Positions 53,551 through 64,000 of a stretch of 64,000 nt of DNA are shown in pieces. Position numbers and translations under genes: made by a program. This stretch comes from Mesostigma viride (taxonomy: Eukaryota > Streptophyta > Mesostigmatophyceae > Mesostigmatales > Mesostigmataceae): the NCBI GenBank assembly GCA_009746045.1, contig RPFO01000065.1, positions 7,292,362 through 7,356,361 on the forward strand, written 5' to 3'. The notes beneath the pieces were generated by a model that saw only the letters and a list, made by a program, of their open reading frames with translations, did no database searches and was not told the origin of the DNA. Position 1 is the stretch's first letter. Each line of letters begins with the position of its first letter.

Positions 53551-53949
53551 ATGCCTATGAACCCATATTTTCCAATTCCCAACGACCGCAACCTGAGATC
53601 TGGAATTGAGCTTTTTCAATTTCCCGAAGAATCTTGCCCAGACTACCTCGCAAGAGCAAATCTGCTTTTTGCCCAAGTTGAAGACATCTTCCCGGGCGTG
53701 TTTCCTGAATCTGCCTACTGCCGCTGGCTCCTGCGTGGCATTCGACAAGAATTTTTCAACTGTGTGTGTTTCAGCGAACTTCCAGACTTTTCAATCAGAA
53801 ATCTACAGGATCTGCTCGACAACAACGCAGTATCTCTGGAGAGATTAAATCACACTTTACTTCACATTACAAATCTCCAACGCAATCAAGAACATGTCGG
53901 GAGGTGCGCCAGCTGTGGCACGAGAAGTCAAGGAGAGCAGCGTTCTTAG
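53551..53949 (+). CDS. Small ORF upstream of and overlapping gag in the LTR element
   Basis: 132 codons from ATG 53551, starting 20 bp after the 5' LTR (MPMNPYFPIPNDRNLRSGIE). It overlaps the gag start by 56 bp in another frame. The middle (PDYLARANLLFAQVEDIFPG; YCRWLLRGIRQEFF; SLERLNHTLLHI) is predicted helical and faintly recalls a Gag capsid-type helical domain, but I recognise no family. It could be an accessory protein, a leader ORF controlling gag translation, or a remnant of the ancestral element. It is intact in this recent copy, so it may be maintained. Confidence 0.5.
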   Translation: MPMNPYFPIPNDRNLRSGIELFQFPEESCPDYLARANLLFAQVEDIFPGVFPESAYCRWLLRGIRQEFFNCVCFSELPDFSIRNLQDLLDNNAVSLERLNHTLLHITNLQRNQEHVGRCASCGTRSQGEQRS

Positions 53950-54778
53950 TGCTCTCAAGAATCTCAACTTTGATGGGAGCGACCCCAAGAAATTCACCGG
54001 ATTCCGAATCAAGGCGGAAGGGCAATTCGACGCCCTCGGATATTCAGATGTACTAGCTGGAAAGGATCCGATCGTGGTAAAGCAGCAAAAAATTGGTTAC
54101 GCTGCCCTGATTGCTGGCCTCGACGGCAACGCGCTACTGCATGCCGCTACGGCCCCCAACAAGTATATGCACGAGGCGTGGACCGTCCTGGTTGACGTCT
54201 ATGGACGTGACGAAACGACATCCACCCATCAGGCCGCGACACTTGAGGAACTGCTGTCAGCTGAGCAGATTCCCATGGATTCTGTTCCTGCAAATGTCAA
54301 TCTCACCGAACGATTGTACCTGCAATATAATAAATTAAGCAACAATAAACTCCATGATTCCATCCTGGTGACATCACACCGCCGCAGACTTCCTGCCCAG
54401 TATGGCCCCGTCCTGGCGGCGTACAACCTTCCCCCCGACTTGACGTGGAAAGACTACAAGACCGCCGTCCTGAAAGTGGACGACCATCTGCGTGTGCACC
54501 GCGCGGCCCAAGCTGGCAGCTCAGATTCCAGTGCACCAGTGTATCATACTGCTGCCTGCCCCCACTGTGCGGGTACTATCGACGAATCAGTCTTCCTCAC
54601 CAAGGGTGGGAAAGTGCTGACCTGCAAGCACTGCCACCGTACCGGTCACACTGAGGATCGCTGCTGGTCCAAGAAGGCGGAGAACAAGTCCAAGAAACCT
54701 GAGGCGCACTTCACCATGGACGGCGAGCCACTGGCTGACGACGTGGCAGATGTTCCTGCTGGTTTTTTCATTGAGTAG
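53894..54778 (+). CDS. gag: Copia-type Gag polyprotein (UBN2-like) with CCHC zinc knuckle
   Basis: Intact 294-residue protein. The N-terminal part has the Copia Gag hallmark LNFDGSDPKKFTGFRIKAEG followed by a helical core (EAWTVLVDVYGR; LTERLYLQYNKL). Near the C-terminus a CPHC pair precedes a zinc knuckle CKHCHRTGHTEDRC at 244-257, a perfect CX2CX4HX4C that binds nucleic acid. The frame ends in an acidic tail (DDVADVPAGFFIE), and only 30 bp separate the stop from the 3' LTR. No protease or polymerase follows. Its job would be to form virus-like particles for the element, packaging its RNA; reverse transcription must come from a partner. Confidence 0.88.
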   Translation: MSGGAPAVAREVKESSVLSALKNLNFDGSDPKKFTGFRIKAEGQFDALGYSDVLAGKDPIVVKQQKIGYAALIAGLDGNALLHAATAPNKYMHEAWTVLVDVYGRDETTSTHQAATLEELLSAEQIPMDSVPANVNLTERLYLQYNKLSNNKLHDSILVTSHRRRLPAQYGPVLAAYNLPPDLTWKDYKTAVLKVDDHLRVHRAAQAGSSDSSAPVYHTAACPHCAGTIDESVFLTKGGKVLTCKHCHRTGHTEDRCWSKKAENKSKKPEAHFTMDGEPLADDVADVPAGFFIE

Positions 54779-54808
54779 CCGGAATACGTGACATGCAGTA
54801 TGGGGGTG

Positions 54809-55552
54809 TGTCAAATATCTAGCGATGTTTCTCTACTTTTGTCACGCATTATGTTATCACGCATTATATGCGGGGAAAATTGACGCCGTCAGCTAGGTGT
54901 TTATTTACACGACTTGTTGTTGGGTTTGCATCCCTATTAATTGCACCCACAGGTCGTTGACTAGTTTAATATCATATACAATGTTTGAGTGTACTAAAAT
55001 CCGAATGATGTTGCTCGGAATACAGCAAGCGTTACCTGTCAGCACCGTTACAGGTGCCGTAATTTACATCGGCTCTCTCCGGATCAGATCAGGTCCGCAG
55101 TTTGTGGTGCCGCCCTGGAGGCGATAGGACTTTGAGCCTATCAGACCACACACACAATGTACCATGATGTGGACAATAGATTACAGGCTGCAAAGTCGTT
55201 ATTATCTAGTGTTCTTTCCGTGGTTGTAGAGACGCTAAGCTGCAGTGCCGTCAGATGTAAATCAACGGTGCATAATGCATTAGCCGCCACTACTTTGTGT
55301 GCCTAGAGTTGTTTGCTTGCCTAGCCGTGTGTGGCCCCGACCCAGTGTTGGTCGTGTGACCCTGCCCAGTGTTGGCATTGTCATTTGCCCTGGCCCAGTG
55401 TTGGCTATGGTAGACTGCGCCCAGTGTTGGCCGCACCGTGTTTTCCACTCTCAGTAAACGTATTTTAATACAAGAAGTCTTTTCCATACACTTGTGCAAT
55501 ATCTGGGTCATAACAGGCAAAAGATCTTTCCTCCGAGCCCCGGTTTCTGACA
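54809..55552 (+). repeat. 3' LTR
   Basis: 744 bp, same length as and apparently identical to the 5' LTR, including the four CCCAGTGTTGG copies. This suggests very recent insertion. Confidence 0.92.
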
Positions 55553-55557
55553 AAAAG

Positions 55558-57335
55558 ATAGCTCGCGGAATGCAGAGAAACTGAGCGAATCTTAAAGACA
55601 ATGAGTAAATGATACTACTTCGAAGCGGAGTTCGCGTTTTTTGCAGTGTCGATGATTTTATTGATGACCATCGCCCGATGAAGGGGGTCCAATCTGATGT
55701 TTTCGTCGAGAGGAATAAATTAGAATGCACGCTGGCGGCGGTGATTGTCAGGTTTTATGGGCTTTACCTAGCGTCAAAGATGCGTTTAAATTGTTATTGG
55801 TAAAGCTTTAAAAAATTTGCTGGGTTTCGGCAAGATTTCCGTCATGATCGGTAAGACACTCTCCAGGCTCGCGGGATGCGCGTCTTATTATTCCATGGAA
55901 GGTTGTTCTTTCTTGCGCCGCTGGGCGAAGGGCAATTCCGGTTTAATTAATGGTACGATCGTGTGATCAACGTGACCCTATGAATGTTTCGCTTCCTTTA
56001 TGGGTTATCAACGCAAGTTTTCGGCTTTTTTCCGTGCAGTTAGCGCCAGGTATAATGCCATTCCGTGCTGCGCATCGCCAGATAATTTCCTGGCACCTTT
56101 CAGTGGTTTTTATGTACGTTGCCATTGGCTGGGACGTGTCAAAGCGTGACCGTGGCATATCGTCAAGTTGTCAGGGATTTGCTGAGTGGTTTCTTGAAAG
56201 GAGATTGCTAACAGCACTCAGTTTTGTGTGAATATTGACGCGGCCTTTCTTAGCAGAGGCTTCATTGTGGTTAGAGGCTCACAAGCTTGAGTTTGTTTCT
56301 TGGCAAACAATTGCGCTGGAAAGAAAGGTGGCAGTGGTTTTTCTGAGGGGCATACTGCATGGGTGGAACTGCACGTAGGTAGGGGTTATCGTTGTCTTGT
56401 TGGCCTTTCTCCCACTAAAATGGGAGAGCCCTAATTCATATGCTAGCAAGGCAAGGTAACCATGGTGAGAAGCCTTGGCAATCAGCATGTATGATAATTC
56501 TGCTTTCTCTGTGGACTGTCTGTTGTTACCCTTGTTGGGCAATTAGTGGATATGGCTTTCTAGGGTGTGTTTGAGCTTGGTTTTGGGATGATGCCCACAC
56601 CATAAACCTGGAATATGCTTTAGAAGTGTCGGCTAGGCATGTAGAGCTACCTGCCTCATTGTTGTGCACACACGCAACAGGTTGCCCGTGTCGAGGTAAG
56701 GCAAGGGCACATGACGTGCCCAGCCACCTCCTTGTACATTGTGGTCGAATTGGGCATGGTCAGGAGCCTTTTGGATGGCATAGGAAGTGTTAGTGTGCCT
56801 TAATACTCACTAATGCCTACCTTAGCGTCTGCACAGGTGGCCAACTGCCAAAATTAATAACTGCTACAGCTGAGCTCAGAATGCCACCAAACTTTGACAG
56901 TGCCTTCTATGGTCATGACAGAATTTGACTATTACTTTTTAGGCCTAATTGATGTGTTATGAGTGTGTATGGGGACGCCCCGCCTAAAAAAGCGTATTTT
57001 TGGCCCAAAAATTAATAACTCAAAGGGATGTGCTGATTTTGTTGATCCAATTAGGTAGAAACCATGTCCCATGACATTTTTATATGGGTATTACTTTTTT
57101 CATGCAACTGGTTCTCCCACTGTTCTGGGCAAGATGTGCCCCGGACAGCGTTTTTTTCTATTTTTAGCTCATAGCCGGTGCATGGCTGGGGGTAGTACCC
57201 CCAACAAGTGGTGGTATGTATGCATGCCCAAACATCATGTTTATGGTCCCCAAACATCATTCAGTGGTTGTCAGTTGCATTTGTGTAGTTATTAGGGGGC
57301 TTCAGTTTCGATACATTTCCATGGGACCCGTCCCC
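55558..57335 (+). other. Right part of TTAA element copy C, non-coding
   Basis: Resembles copies A and B in order: CCATGGAAGGTTGTTCTT with GCGCCGCTGGGCGAAGG (about 55895-55930), the CAGGTTGCCCGTGTCGAGG segment (about 56682), ACAGGTGGCCAACTGCC (about 56835), and the terminal CTATTTTTAGC region. Only short ORFs. Confidence 0.6.
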
Positions 57336-57590
57336 TTAAATCCCTCGCCCAGGCGCGCAACAACGGCCGGTCCATGGAAAGGCCAGACACGCACTGCGCA
57401 AGCCTGAATAACAAAAGATTCAGATAACCCCCCATGCCGACGGCATTATAAAAAACAACATCGAAATTGCAAGCCATCTACTTTCCGCCACTGGACACTG
57501 AACGACATCAATTCATCTGAGCATGTGTTGTGCATTCGCTCGCCCTACTGTAGATGGTAATTTCGCCTAAACATAGTCGCCATTTTCGAT
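57336..57590 (-). mobile_element. TTAA-type element copy D, 5' segment
   Basis: The reverse complement matches copy B about 33745-34140: CTCGCCCAGGCGCGCAACAA, CACTGCGCAAGCCTGAA, TTTCGCCTAAACATAGTCGC. Similarity fades near 57590, before the terminal repeat, so the end is lost or diverged. Together with 51840-52643 it shows copy C jumped into copy D. Confidence 0.7.
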
Positions 57591-57879
57591 CTATGCTGGC
57601 GTACATATGTAATATCCTGGGCAAGGTGGCACCCAGAAATAATGGTCCGCAAGGCGCGCGGTGGCACGGTGGCACAAGACTTGCGGCCAATATTTGCAGG
57701 GTGGTTCGGTGTCACGACATCTGATTGGCCCCTTTGATCACTGATCAGTGATCAATCAGTTAGTCAGTTGATTACAGTACAGTACAGTATCCCACGCTGG
57801 TTATCCGACAGAGTTATGTATTCGGCGCCATGGGCTGGTCGGTCACCTCACATACATAAGTTGTGAGTTGAGTTGACTC

Positions 57880-58130
57880 ACAAAGTGGTGGTCTACACCG
57901 CCAGCCCTGGGCACGTTTAAGATTGGGGTCCGGCCAACCCAGGGCTGCGATCTTAAACCTAAAATCAAATCCAGGGTTGGCGATCTTAAAGTTGAGAGCG
58001 GTAGGATCATGAACCTGATGCGGTATACCGGAGTACATAATCTCTACAATATCGCATACCACTGACCAGCCATTTGTACCTACTTTAAGATCTTTTGCCC
58101 AAAACCAGCCCTGCGATCTTAAACCTGAAA
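57880..58130. repeat. Repeated CAGCCCTG / GATCTTAAA phrases
   Basis: CCAGCCCTG, CCAGGGCTGCGATCTTAAAC, GGCGATCTTAAAG and CCAGCCCTGCGATCTTAAAC recur within 250 bp, partly inverted. They directly precede the LINE fragment. Confidence 0.55.
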
Positions 58131-58131
58131 T

Positions 58132-60674
58132 TTCAAAAAAGCTTTTGACCGCATGTGTTGGGACTACCTTGAGAAGACATTGCGCGGTTTCGGATTTGGT
58201 GGCACTTTCACGCATGTCACCATCGGTATGATTCAATCGCTCTCATGGACCCTACTCCTAAACGGGCACTTCTCACGCACAGGCACTAGCTCTAGGTCAC
58301 TCCCACAAGGCGACTGCATGTCCCCGCTCCTGTTTCTTCTTGCGCATGCCGGGCTGTTCTTTTTGCACGCTCGCGACAACAGGATCAGGGGCTTCCCCAT
58401 CCAAGGTAAACCGCGAGGTTTGTTCCAAACTGCTTATGTTGATGACACCACTAATGTCTGCACCTCCACTACCGATGTGCATGCTATCATGGAGAATATC
58501 ACGACATACTCTATGGCCTCTCAACAGCGGTGTAACGTGCAAAAGTCCACGGGGCTGCACATCGGGAGAGGATCCTCCCCCGCTTATCACTCCCTAATCT
58601 GCCTGTGACATGGGTCCAGCCAGACGGTCACCACCTATTACACAACTGCCCTATCGGTTGCACTATGGATGGACGTCTTGCTGAACACCCCACCTTTTTG
58701 TATGACAACACAACACACAGTGGCAAACTCACAGGCATGCTCCAAGCGGCATCAAGATGGGCAGCGGTTCCCCGTCTCAGCCTACGGGGCAGGGTCCTCA
58801 TCACCAACCAAATGTTATTCTCCAAAGTGCTCTACTACTGCCAAGGTCACCCACCTAACGAGTACACCACCAAGATCATCCAACGAATCGGCAGCAATTT
58901 TGTTTGGAAACAGCAGGGTATCATAACACACACGGTGCCGGGATGGATCGATCGGGACATGTCCTATATGCCATGGGTTCAAGGAGGCTTGGGCTTACAT
59001 AATATGGAGTGGCGCTTATGGTCAGTGTACACCAAACAGATCCTAACCGCTTTCATAGGCGTAAACGCACACCCTGGTTGTATGTTGGCACAAGAAGCTT
59101 TCGCCACAACCTATACCCACAACAATGGTACATCATGGCACTTGGGGGCAGCAATACTTACATGTGCGCTCACTTCGTATAAAGGCTTATCATGGTACTG
59201 GGCACGTATGTGGAAAGGTTATAAGAACCTAAAACCGGACAGAATTGCTCACCCTACCACGCGGGAAGAGGTGGCACGCCAACCATTATATTTCAATGAT
59301 TTGCTGCGCGATAGTGAGCATAATGTGTTTGGTGTTTTAAGCGGCCGCAACCCATATGAGGGCTTTTTGACGGCCAACCCGCCGGTTACGCGAATCATCG
59401 ATTTATACGCGGCTGACGGTGACCGATATCGCCTCCTAACATACACGGAAATCAGTGCGTGGATCGCAAACATGCCCAGCCGACCAGCTTGGGACAACCT
59501 TCTACAAGCAATTCCCGCAGGATGGCATACCCTCATGACAACCCCACGCAAACCCCTACAAGTCGGGGAATGGGTGAGCTATTACCCGGATCGCGACACG
59601 CCCATACATAAGGGCTGCATCGTTGCGGTCGCGTCGACGGGCGTTACCATACAATTGCTCCAGGAGACACCCGACGGTCAAGGACTTCTCGGCAAATTGA
59701 TTACATCGTACGCCTACATTCCAGCATTTCAATGTCACCGCATTCGAGTGGTCCCGTGGTCACTGTCACAGGCGTGCATGTTACCCTTGGACCCCACCAC
59801 AGTGATACGCGACACCACATGGCTACATGTTGGCAAAGGGCGACTGGACACGCTTGCTATAGACCCGCTAGAATTTGGGTGGGTCCTCACATCTGGCGGC
59901 ACCCCCATGACGAAGTGCCTTTTCGAGTACACGGCAGACTGGGGATACCGGCTACTTCTACATAAAAATCATAGGATGCACCCGGGTCGCCTCCGCTGGC
60001 ACCCCGAGTGGCCGGGCTACACCTGGATCAAGAACATTACCTTGGCAGTTGATCACCCATTGGTTGACAAACGGGCCACCGACGTCCAGCACCTGCTTAT
60101 GCATCGGGCCATCGGGGTCAATTCCCAATTGCACCACCGGTACTCCCACGCGGCGGCGTGCTTATGCAACTTTCCAGATGAAACAATTGAGCACAGATTT
60201 CTGGACTGCCAACTCGCCGGGGTTTGGCAATGGCTGCTGGGTATATGGGCCAAGTGGATGGCTATTACAGCTCCCCCCACCACCGTCACACTATCTACGG
60301 TTATTTTCGGCATCACGGGATTACGGGACGCGAGCCTCACAGCCAACCAGATGGCATGGATATGGCTACGCACGACGATGCTTCACACCATATGGCAAGT
60401 TCGCAACGAGACCGTATTCACGTTACGTGCCGCGTACACGAGAGGTGCCGTGGTCCGCCGGTTTATCTCCTCTTGGAACCTGGCTATGCGTCGTTACTGG
60501 CTCATGGCGACGGAACAACACAAAGTATGGGACCCGGGCCCTAACAATGACACCCCCAGCCCCCTGGAAGTCTTCCATGCACTCATGGGCATGAACCAGG
60601 TCTTTACACGTATGCCGGATGACGATATATCTACAGTACAATGGCTACCTTGGTCGCAGGGCGCGCCTTATTAA
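58132..60674 (+). pseudogene. 5'-truncated LINE: reverse transcriptase (from motif A) plus zf-RVT zinc knuckle
   Basis: The sequence enters the RT at motif A (FKKAFDRMCWDYLEKTLRGF), with the first Asp position at the truncation point. Motif B is LPQGDCMSPLLFLLA (about 58297-58341) and motif C is AYVDDTTN (about 58433-58456). A frameshift near 58580-58600 moves the frame. The remaining 690 codons are open to TAA 60674. They contain the thumb/connection (LSLRGRVLITNQMLFSKVLY; MPWVQGGLGLHNMEW), a region reading GEWVSYYPDRDTPIHKGCIV like an SH3-type fold, and a zf-RVT knuckle CLCNFPDETIEHRFLDC (about 60160-60210). The endonuclease and RT fingers are missing. A typical dead-on-arrival LINE, fairly young given the long open frame. 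Confidence 0.85.
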
Positions 60675-61787
60675 TGCGGGCACCCCAATTTAGGCAAAAC
60701 TAGGCATTTCAGGCTATTTTTGGCATACCTGGGTCACCTTAACTGTTATATGGAAGAGCTTTTGACAGATCTGAAAAGTTAGGGCCCGAAAAATACAGAT
60801 GGCTAGGCGTATATGCAGATCTGTTTTTTTATTCCAGATCTGTACGTAAACTCCGACGTAATGCCCTTACGTCTTCGAGACTCGTCCCGGGCCATGCATG
60901 CGGGCGGTGCGGCACAAATACCTGCAAATTAGCCAAAATTAGTCAGCCATGGTTTTAAAAGTAAGCTAATGGAATTTTAAGGCATGGTAAAACCAGTCCT
61001 GAAAAGCTAGCAGCCCAGTTTTATCGCGTGTAGACTGTTTGCTTTCTCGACATTTTGTTCGGACGCGAGTGCATTATCACGGGAAGCATTACGATTGGTA
61101 CGTGAAGCCTCTGCTCTATGACGGGAAGGCATCTGGCGTTGCTGCAACTGGAATCAGGCCAGTGCCATGTTCGGCACCGTGCACGCGGAAATAAGGCGCC
61201 GTCACGTTAGATAGCACTGCTGAGGACGAGCTGCGCCTGCCTGCTCATAGTTACCGAGTTTTTCTCGCATCGCACTGCATTATTGCTGGCCAGACTTTGC
61301 TGCCTTTATGCCCGACAGATTGGTTCACGAACCGTTTTAATTTGCTGCGTGCGTGGCTCCTGCCCTTCCATGGCAATGTTTGCAATTTCGCACTTTTTCG
61401 TTGTGATTGTTGGCACATACTACACAGCCATGCACATGACATACTGCATGAAGGTCGCAAAGTTAGGTTTAGTTTCTGCTTGTAAATCCTGACGTTATTG
61501 CTTCACACACGCTTCCTTGCAATGAAGGCCCTGGCCGAAGCTCGTTGCTTGCCAAAGCCTTCCTGTGTTGAAGAGCGGTTCTCAGTGGGCACATGACAGA
61601 GACGTTGCCAGGCATTGTAAGATTTCCAACCACACGCTTGTCCTGTAACCATGCAATTCATTCCATTTGCGTTATGAAGCTGGCAGCTTGTGAGCCTGCA
61701 ACCATTAATTGCAGTTTGGCACATGTTACAACAAGAAGGCTCCTTGAATTAAGGCTGCTTTCTCGCTTATTTTTGCTGATGCTACAG
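60675..61787. other. LINE 3' flank and unassigned sequence
   Basis: The first few hundred bases after the LINE stop may be its 3' UTR; no poly(A) or simple tail or target duplication was found. From 61260 to 61780 only short ORFs are present. Confidence 0.35.
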
Positions 61788-61816
61788 GCAACTTTGGACT
61801 TTACACGAACTTGAGT
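61788..61816 (+). pseudogene. Exon-start fragment ATLDFTRT similar to the 51.65 kb exon
   Basis: After the acceptor TTTTTGCTGATGCTACAG the sequence GCAACTTTGGACTTTACACG reads ATLDFTRT and stops. The 51.65 kb exon, also directly after an acceptor, reads LVNATLDFTRS. Only about 25 bp are shared, so the relationship is tentative. Confidence 0.3.
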
Positions 61817-62219
61817 CCCACCCGCATCCAGCCCCCCCAATCATCCATCCACTCCGTCCCTACCCACCCAATTATACCACCGTCTTCCCGCCCACTCTTG
61901 AACTAATCAGCCCAACCCCCCAGCCCAAGACACAGGCAAATGCCCATGTAGCCACCCATGTGCGCGTGCGAAGAGACACTCAACTAGCTAGGCTGCATAT
62001 ACGTGCCATGGGGGCATAACAGGTGCATGGGCGCAGGTGCACATGCAGGCCCGCAGGCATGCACACAAGCAGGCAGACAGGCTGACAGATGGGTGGGCAG
62101 TAGGCGGGTGGCAGACTTGCAGGCGGGCAGGCGGGAGGATGGGCAGAACGTTGGGTGGACAGGCGAGTAAGAAGGTCGTTGGGTCCAAGCAACCAGTTTA
62201 TTGGTGATGGATTAATGTA

Positions 62220-62985
62220 TGTGGCGCATGTGTGCAAGTCTGCCTGTGTTTGTGTGGGATTGTATGCATGTGCACGTGTGCTCGTGGGTGTGTGCACATT
62301 TGTGTGCATGTGTGTTCTGACGACGATGTGTGTGTTAGTGTGTGCGCATGTGTTAGCGTGCATGTGCGCACGTGGGTGTGTGCATGTGTGCATGTGTGCA
62401 TGTGTGCGTGTGTGCGTGTGTGCGTGTGTGCATGTGTGCATGTGTGCGTGTGTGCGTGTGTGCGTGTGTGCATGTGTGCGTGTGTGCGTGTGTGCATGTG
62501 TGCATGTGTGCGTGTGTGCGTGTGTGCGTGTGTGCGTGTGTGCGTGTGTGCGTGTGTGCGTGTGTGCGTGTGTGCGTGTGTGCGTGTGTGCGTGTGTGCG
62601 TGTGTGCGTGTGTGCATGTGTGCGTGTGTGCGTGTGTGCGTGTGTGCATGTGTGCATGTGTGCGTGTGTGCGTGTGTGCGTGTGCTAGTGTGCGTGTGTG
62701 CGTGTGTGCGTGTGCTAGTGTGCGTGTGTGCGTGTGTGCGTGTGTGCGTGTGTGCGTGTGTGCGTGTGTGCATGCGTGCATGTGTGCATGTGTGCATGTG
62801 TGCATGTGTGCATGTGTGCATGTGTGCATGTGTGCATGTGTGTATGTGTGTGCGTGTGTGCATGTGTGTGTGAACATTTGTGTGCATGTGTAGTACGTGG
62901 GCGTGTGGGCGTGTGTGTGTGAACATTTGTGTGCATGTGCAGTATGTGGGCGTGTGTGTGTGTGCATGTGTGTGTGCTGGGGGGT
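62220..62985. repeat. (GTGTGC)n-type array with GCATGT variants
   Basis: Long run of GTGTGC / GTGTGCAT units, with GTGCTAGT interruptions near 62683 and 62713. At the end there is a duplicated GTGTGTGAACATTTGTGTGC phrase (about 62866 and 62915). Frames on both strands (VCACVRVC, THAHTHTR) are repeat-encoded. Confidence 0.96.
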
Positions 62986-62989
62986 AGGA

Positions 62990-64000
62990 TGGATAGGGAA
63001 AACAAAGAGTGAAAAATGCAAGGTGTGGGGGAGTTCAATGTTTCACCTCGCGGCAAAAGTCATTGTGCCTGCCGCGTGTATTGACAAGCAGCTGTGGGCA
63101 CGGTTGCAGCAAGTGAGTACACGCCAAGGGCCTAGACGGTTCATGCACTAGCACACAGCCAGTGGGACGAAACATCTGCACATATAACTTGGGTTCATCA
63201 ATTCTGCACATTACCGGCTTGGGTTCATCAACTGAATTCTGCACCTTACACTTGCATGGCTCATGGTTTCAATCGCTGCTCAATTGACAGAAAATGCACA
63301 GGCCATCAACATTCAGATATGTTAATCCTGAAAAGTGACCTTCCACACCAGGAGAATGAAGGTCGATGCTGCTTTGACGCATGAGCCTAATCCACGTGCT
63401 CTCGGAGGTCTCCACCTCGGCAGGAGCACCTGCAGGCGTCGTGGCTCGCTTACCTCAAGCAATATGCGCATGCTGAAAGCTACCGGGGTCTATGCAGAGT
63501 TACATTATCGGCCCGGACAAAGCACATCTTAAACCTTTCTCGGCAACGAAGCTCTGAGCAGCGCTATATTGTCGTGGCCGGACTTCAATGTCGCCATTAA
63601 AATGTCAAAAGCTGTTTGATTCGTCCAAGGAAAATGCGTGCATGGTAGACAGATAATAAGATGCCCGGGCGTATAGACATGACAAGCAACTGCTTAGATG
63701 GCGCTCCTCGCGTTTTCCCTCGACTCAGTTCGTAATGGCGCCTAATCCAATGCAGCAAATGCACATGGGTGTGACCAGAATACAGAGCCTAGTGCACGCG
63801 GCAATATTGTTTGGTCTGTCGCACAATTGCTGTTGTGTTTGCAATTATTCTGCTCGCTCAGATGCAGGATTAACTTCGGCTTGATTTCTTAATTACCCTC
63901 GTGTGCAGGTCATACGGCTGACATTCCTCTAGCTTTCGTACAGTAGCCATGGCTGAATTTTGCTTCCAGGTACTGAACAAGTGAACACGGCCTGCACCTC
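62990..64000. other. No gene recognised at the right edge
   Basis: Contains a duplicated CTTGGGTTCATCAA phrase (near 63188 and 63217) and short ORFs without domains. A gene could continue beyond the window. Confidence 0.35.

Larger units (their letters stand above)
52788..55552 (+). mobile_element. Gag-only LTR retrotransposon (TR-GAG type), recent insertion
   Basis: Total 2,765 bp, inserted in copy C and flanked by the 5 bp duplication AAAAG (52783-52787 and 55553-55557). Two 744 bp LTRs begin TGTCA and end TGACA. The primer binding site TGGTATCGAG begins right after the 5' LTR; its first seven bases equal the initiator-tRNA-Met site common in Copia elements. A G-rich tract (GTATGGGGGTG) precedes the 3' LTR. 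The 1,277 bp interior encodes only Gag and one small upstream ORF. There is no protease, integrase or reverse transcriptase, so movement would need a helper element. Confidence 0.9.
52640..57339 (+). mobile_element. TTAA-bounded DNA element, copy C, containing the LTR element
   Basis: TTAA at 52640-52643 and 57336-57339. Ends GGGGACGGTCCC and GGGACCCGTCCCC are inverted repeats with one indel. The near-palindrome around GGCGCC is at about 52659-52687. Removing the LTR element and its 5 bp duplication leaves about 1.92 kb, the same size as copy A without its insertion. No transposase ORF. The right part shares CTATTTTTAGCTCATA and GGGGGTAGTACCCC with copy A. Confidence 0.82.

Noticed and set aside
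61980-63056. His/Thr- and Cys/Val-rich frames
   Set aside because: Encoded by the GTGTGC array.

Overview
This window is a repeat-dominated piece of a nuclear genome. Three things point to the green lineage, most likely an alga: a multi-exon gene whose spliced product belongs to the plant At4g15545-like family, GT-AG introns, and possible TGTAA-type polyadenylation signals. Nothing looks bacterial or organellar. I cannot name the species. Only three host or host-like gene models are convincing: a multi-exon transposase-like gene (about 5.0-8.4 kb, +), the At4g15545-like coiled-coil gene in seven detected exons (12.45-18.97 kb, -), and an intronless GT8-type glycosyltransferase (20.55-21.98 kb, +). 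The last two are divergently arranged and share a 1.6 kb intergenic region that holds a small foldback element.

Layout: 0-2 kb, microsatellite and two minisatellites. 2-4.3 kb, no gene seen. 4.3-8.4 kb, a dyad-motif repeat followed by the transposase-like gene. 9.2-10 kb, remnant of a LINE C-terminus. 12.4-22 kb, the two host genes. 22-36.3 kb, a dense cluster of mobile elements: TTAA-bounded DNA elements (one carrying a PHD-finger ORF), repeated copies of an ORF1-only LINE-like element, and two large inverted repeats built from it. 36.3-40.6 kb, a reverse transcriptase fragment next to a 3.9 kb (GAGT)n/(GGGT)n array. 41.07-46.93 kb, a non-autonomous CACTA-type transposon. 47.3-48.45 kb, a satellite of about 184 bp. 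48.6-50 kb, three abutting tetranucleotide arrays. 50.9-51.65 kb, an unassigned exon. 51.8-57.6 kb, a three-level nest: a gag-only LTR retrotransposon with matching 744 bp LTRs sits inside one TTAA element, which sits inside another in opposite orientation. 58.1-60.7 kb, a 5'-truncated LINE with reverse transcriptase and zinc-knuckle domains. 62.2-63 kb, a (GTGTGC)-like array.

The most interesting material is in the mobile elements. There is a TTAA-target family of about 1.9 kb, one copy of which has gained about 0.75 kb containing a PHD finger. There is a gag-only LTR element with an extra overlapping ORF. There is an ORF1-only retroelement with a (TTAA)n tail and a 12 bp target duplication, which looks like an algal counterpart of mammalian HAL1. 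There is also a dyad motif that recurs in several non-coding parts of the transposase-like gene. All family assignments come from reading motifs by eye, and no database search was possible.
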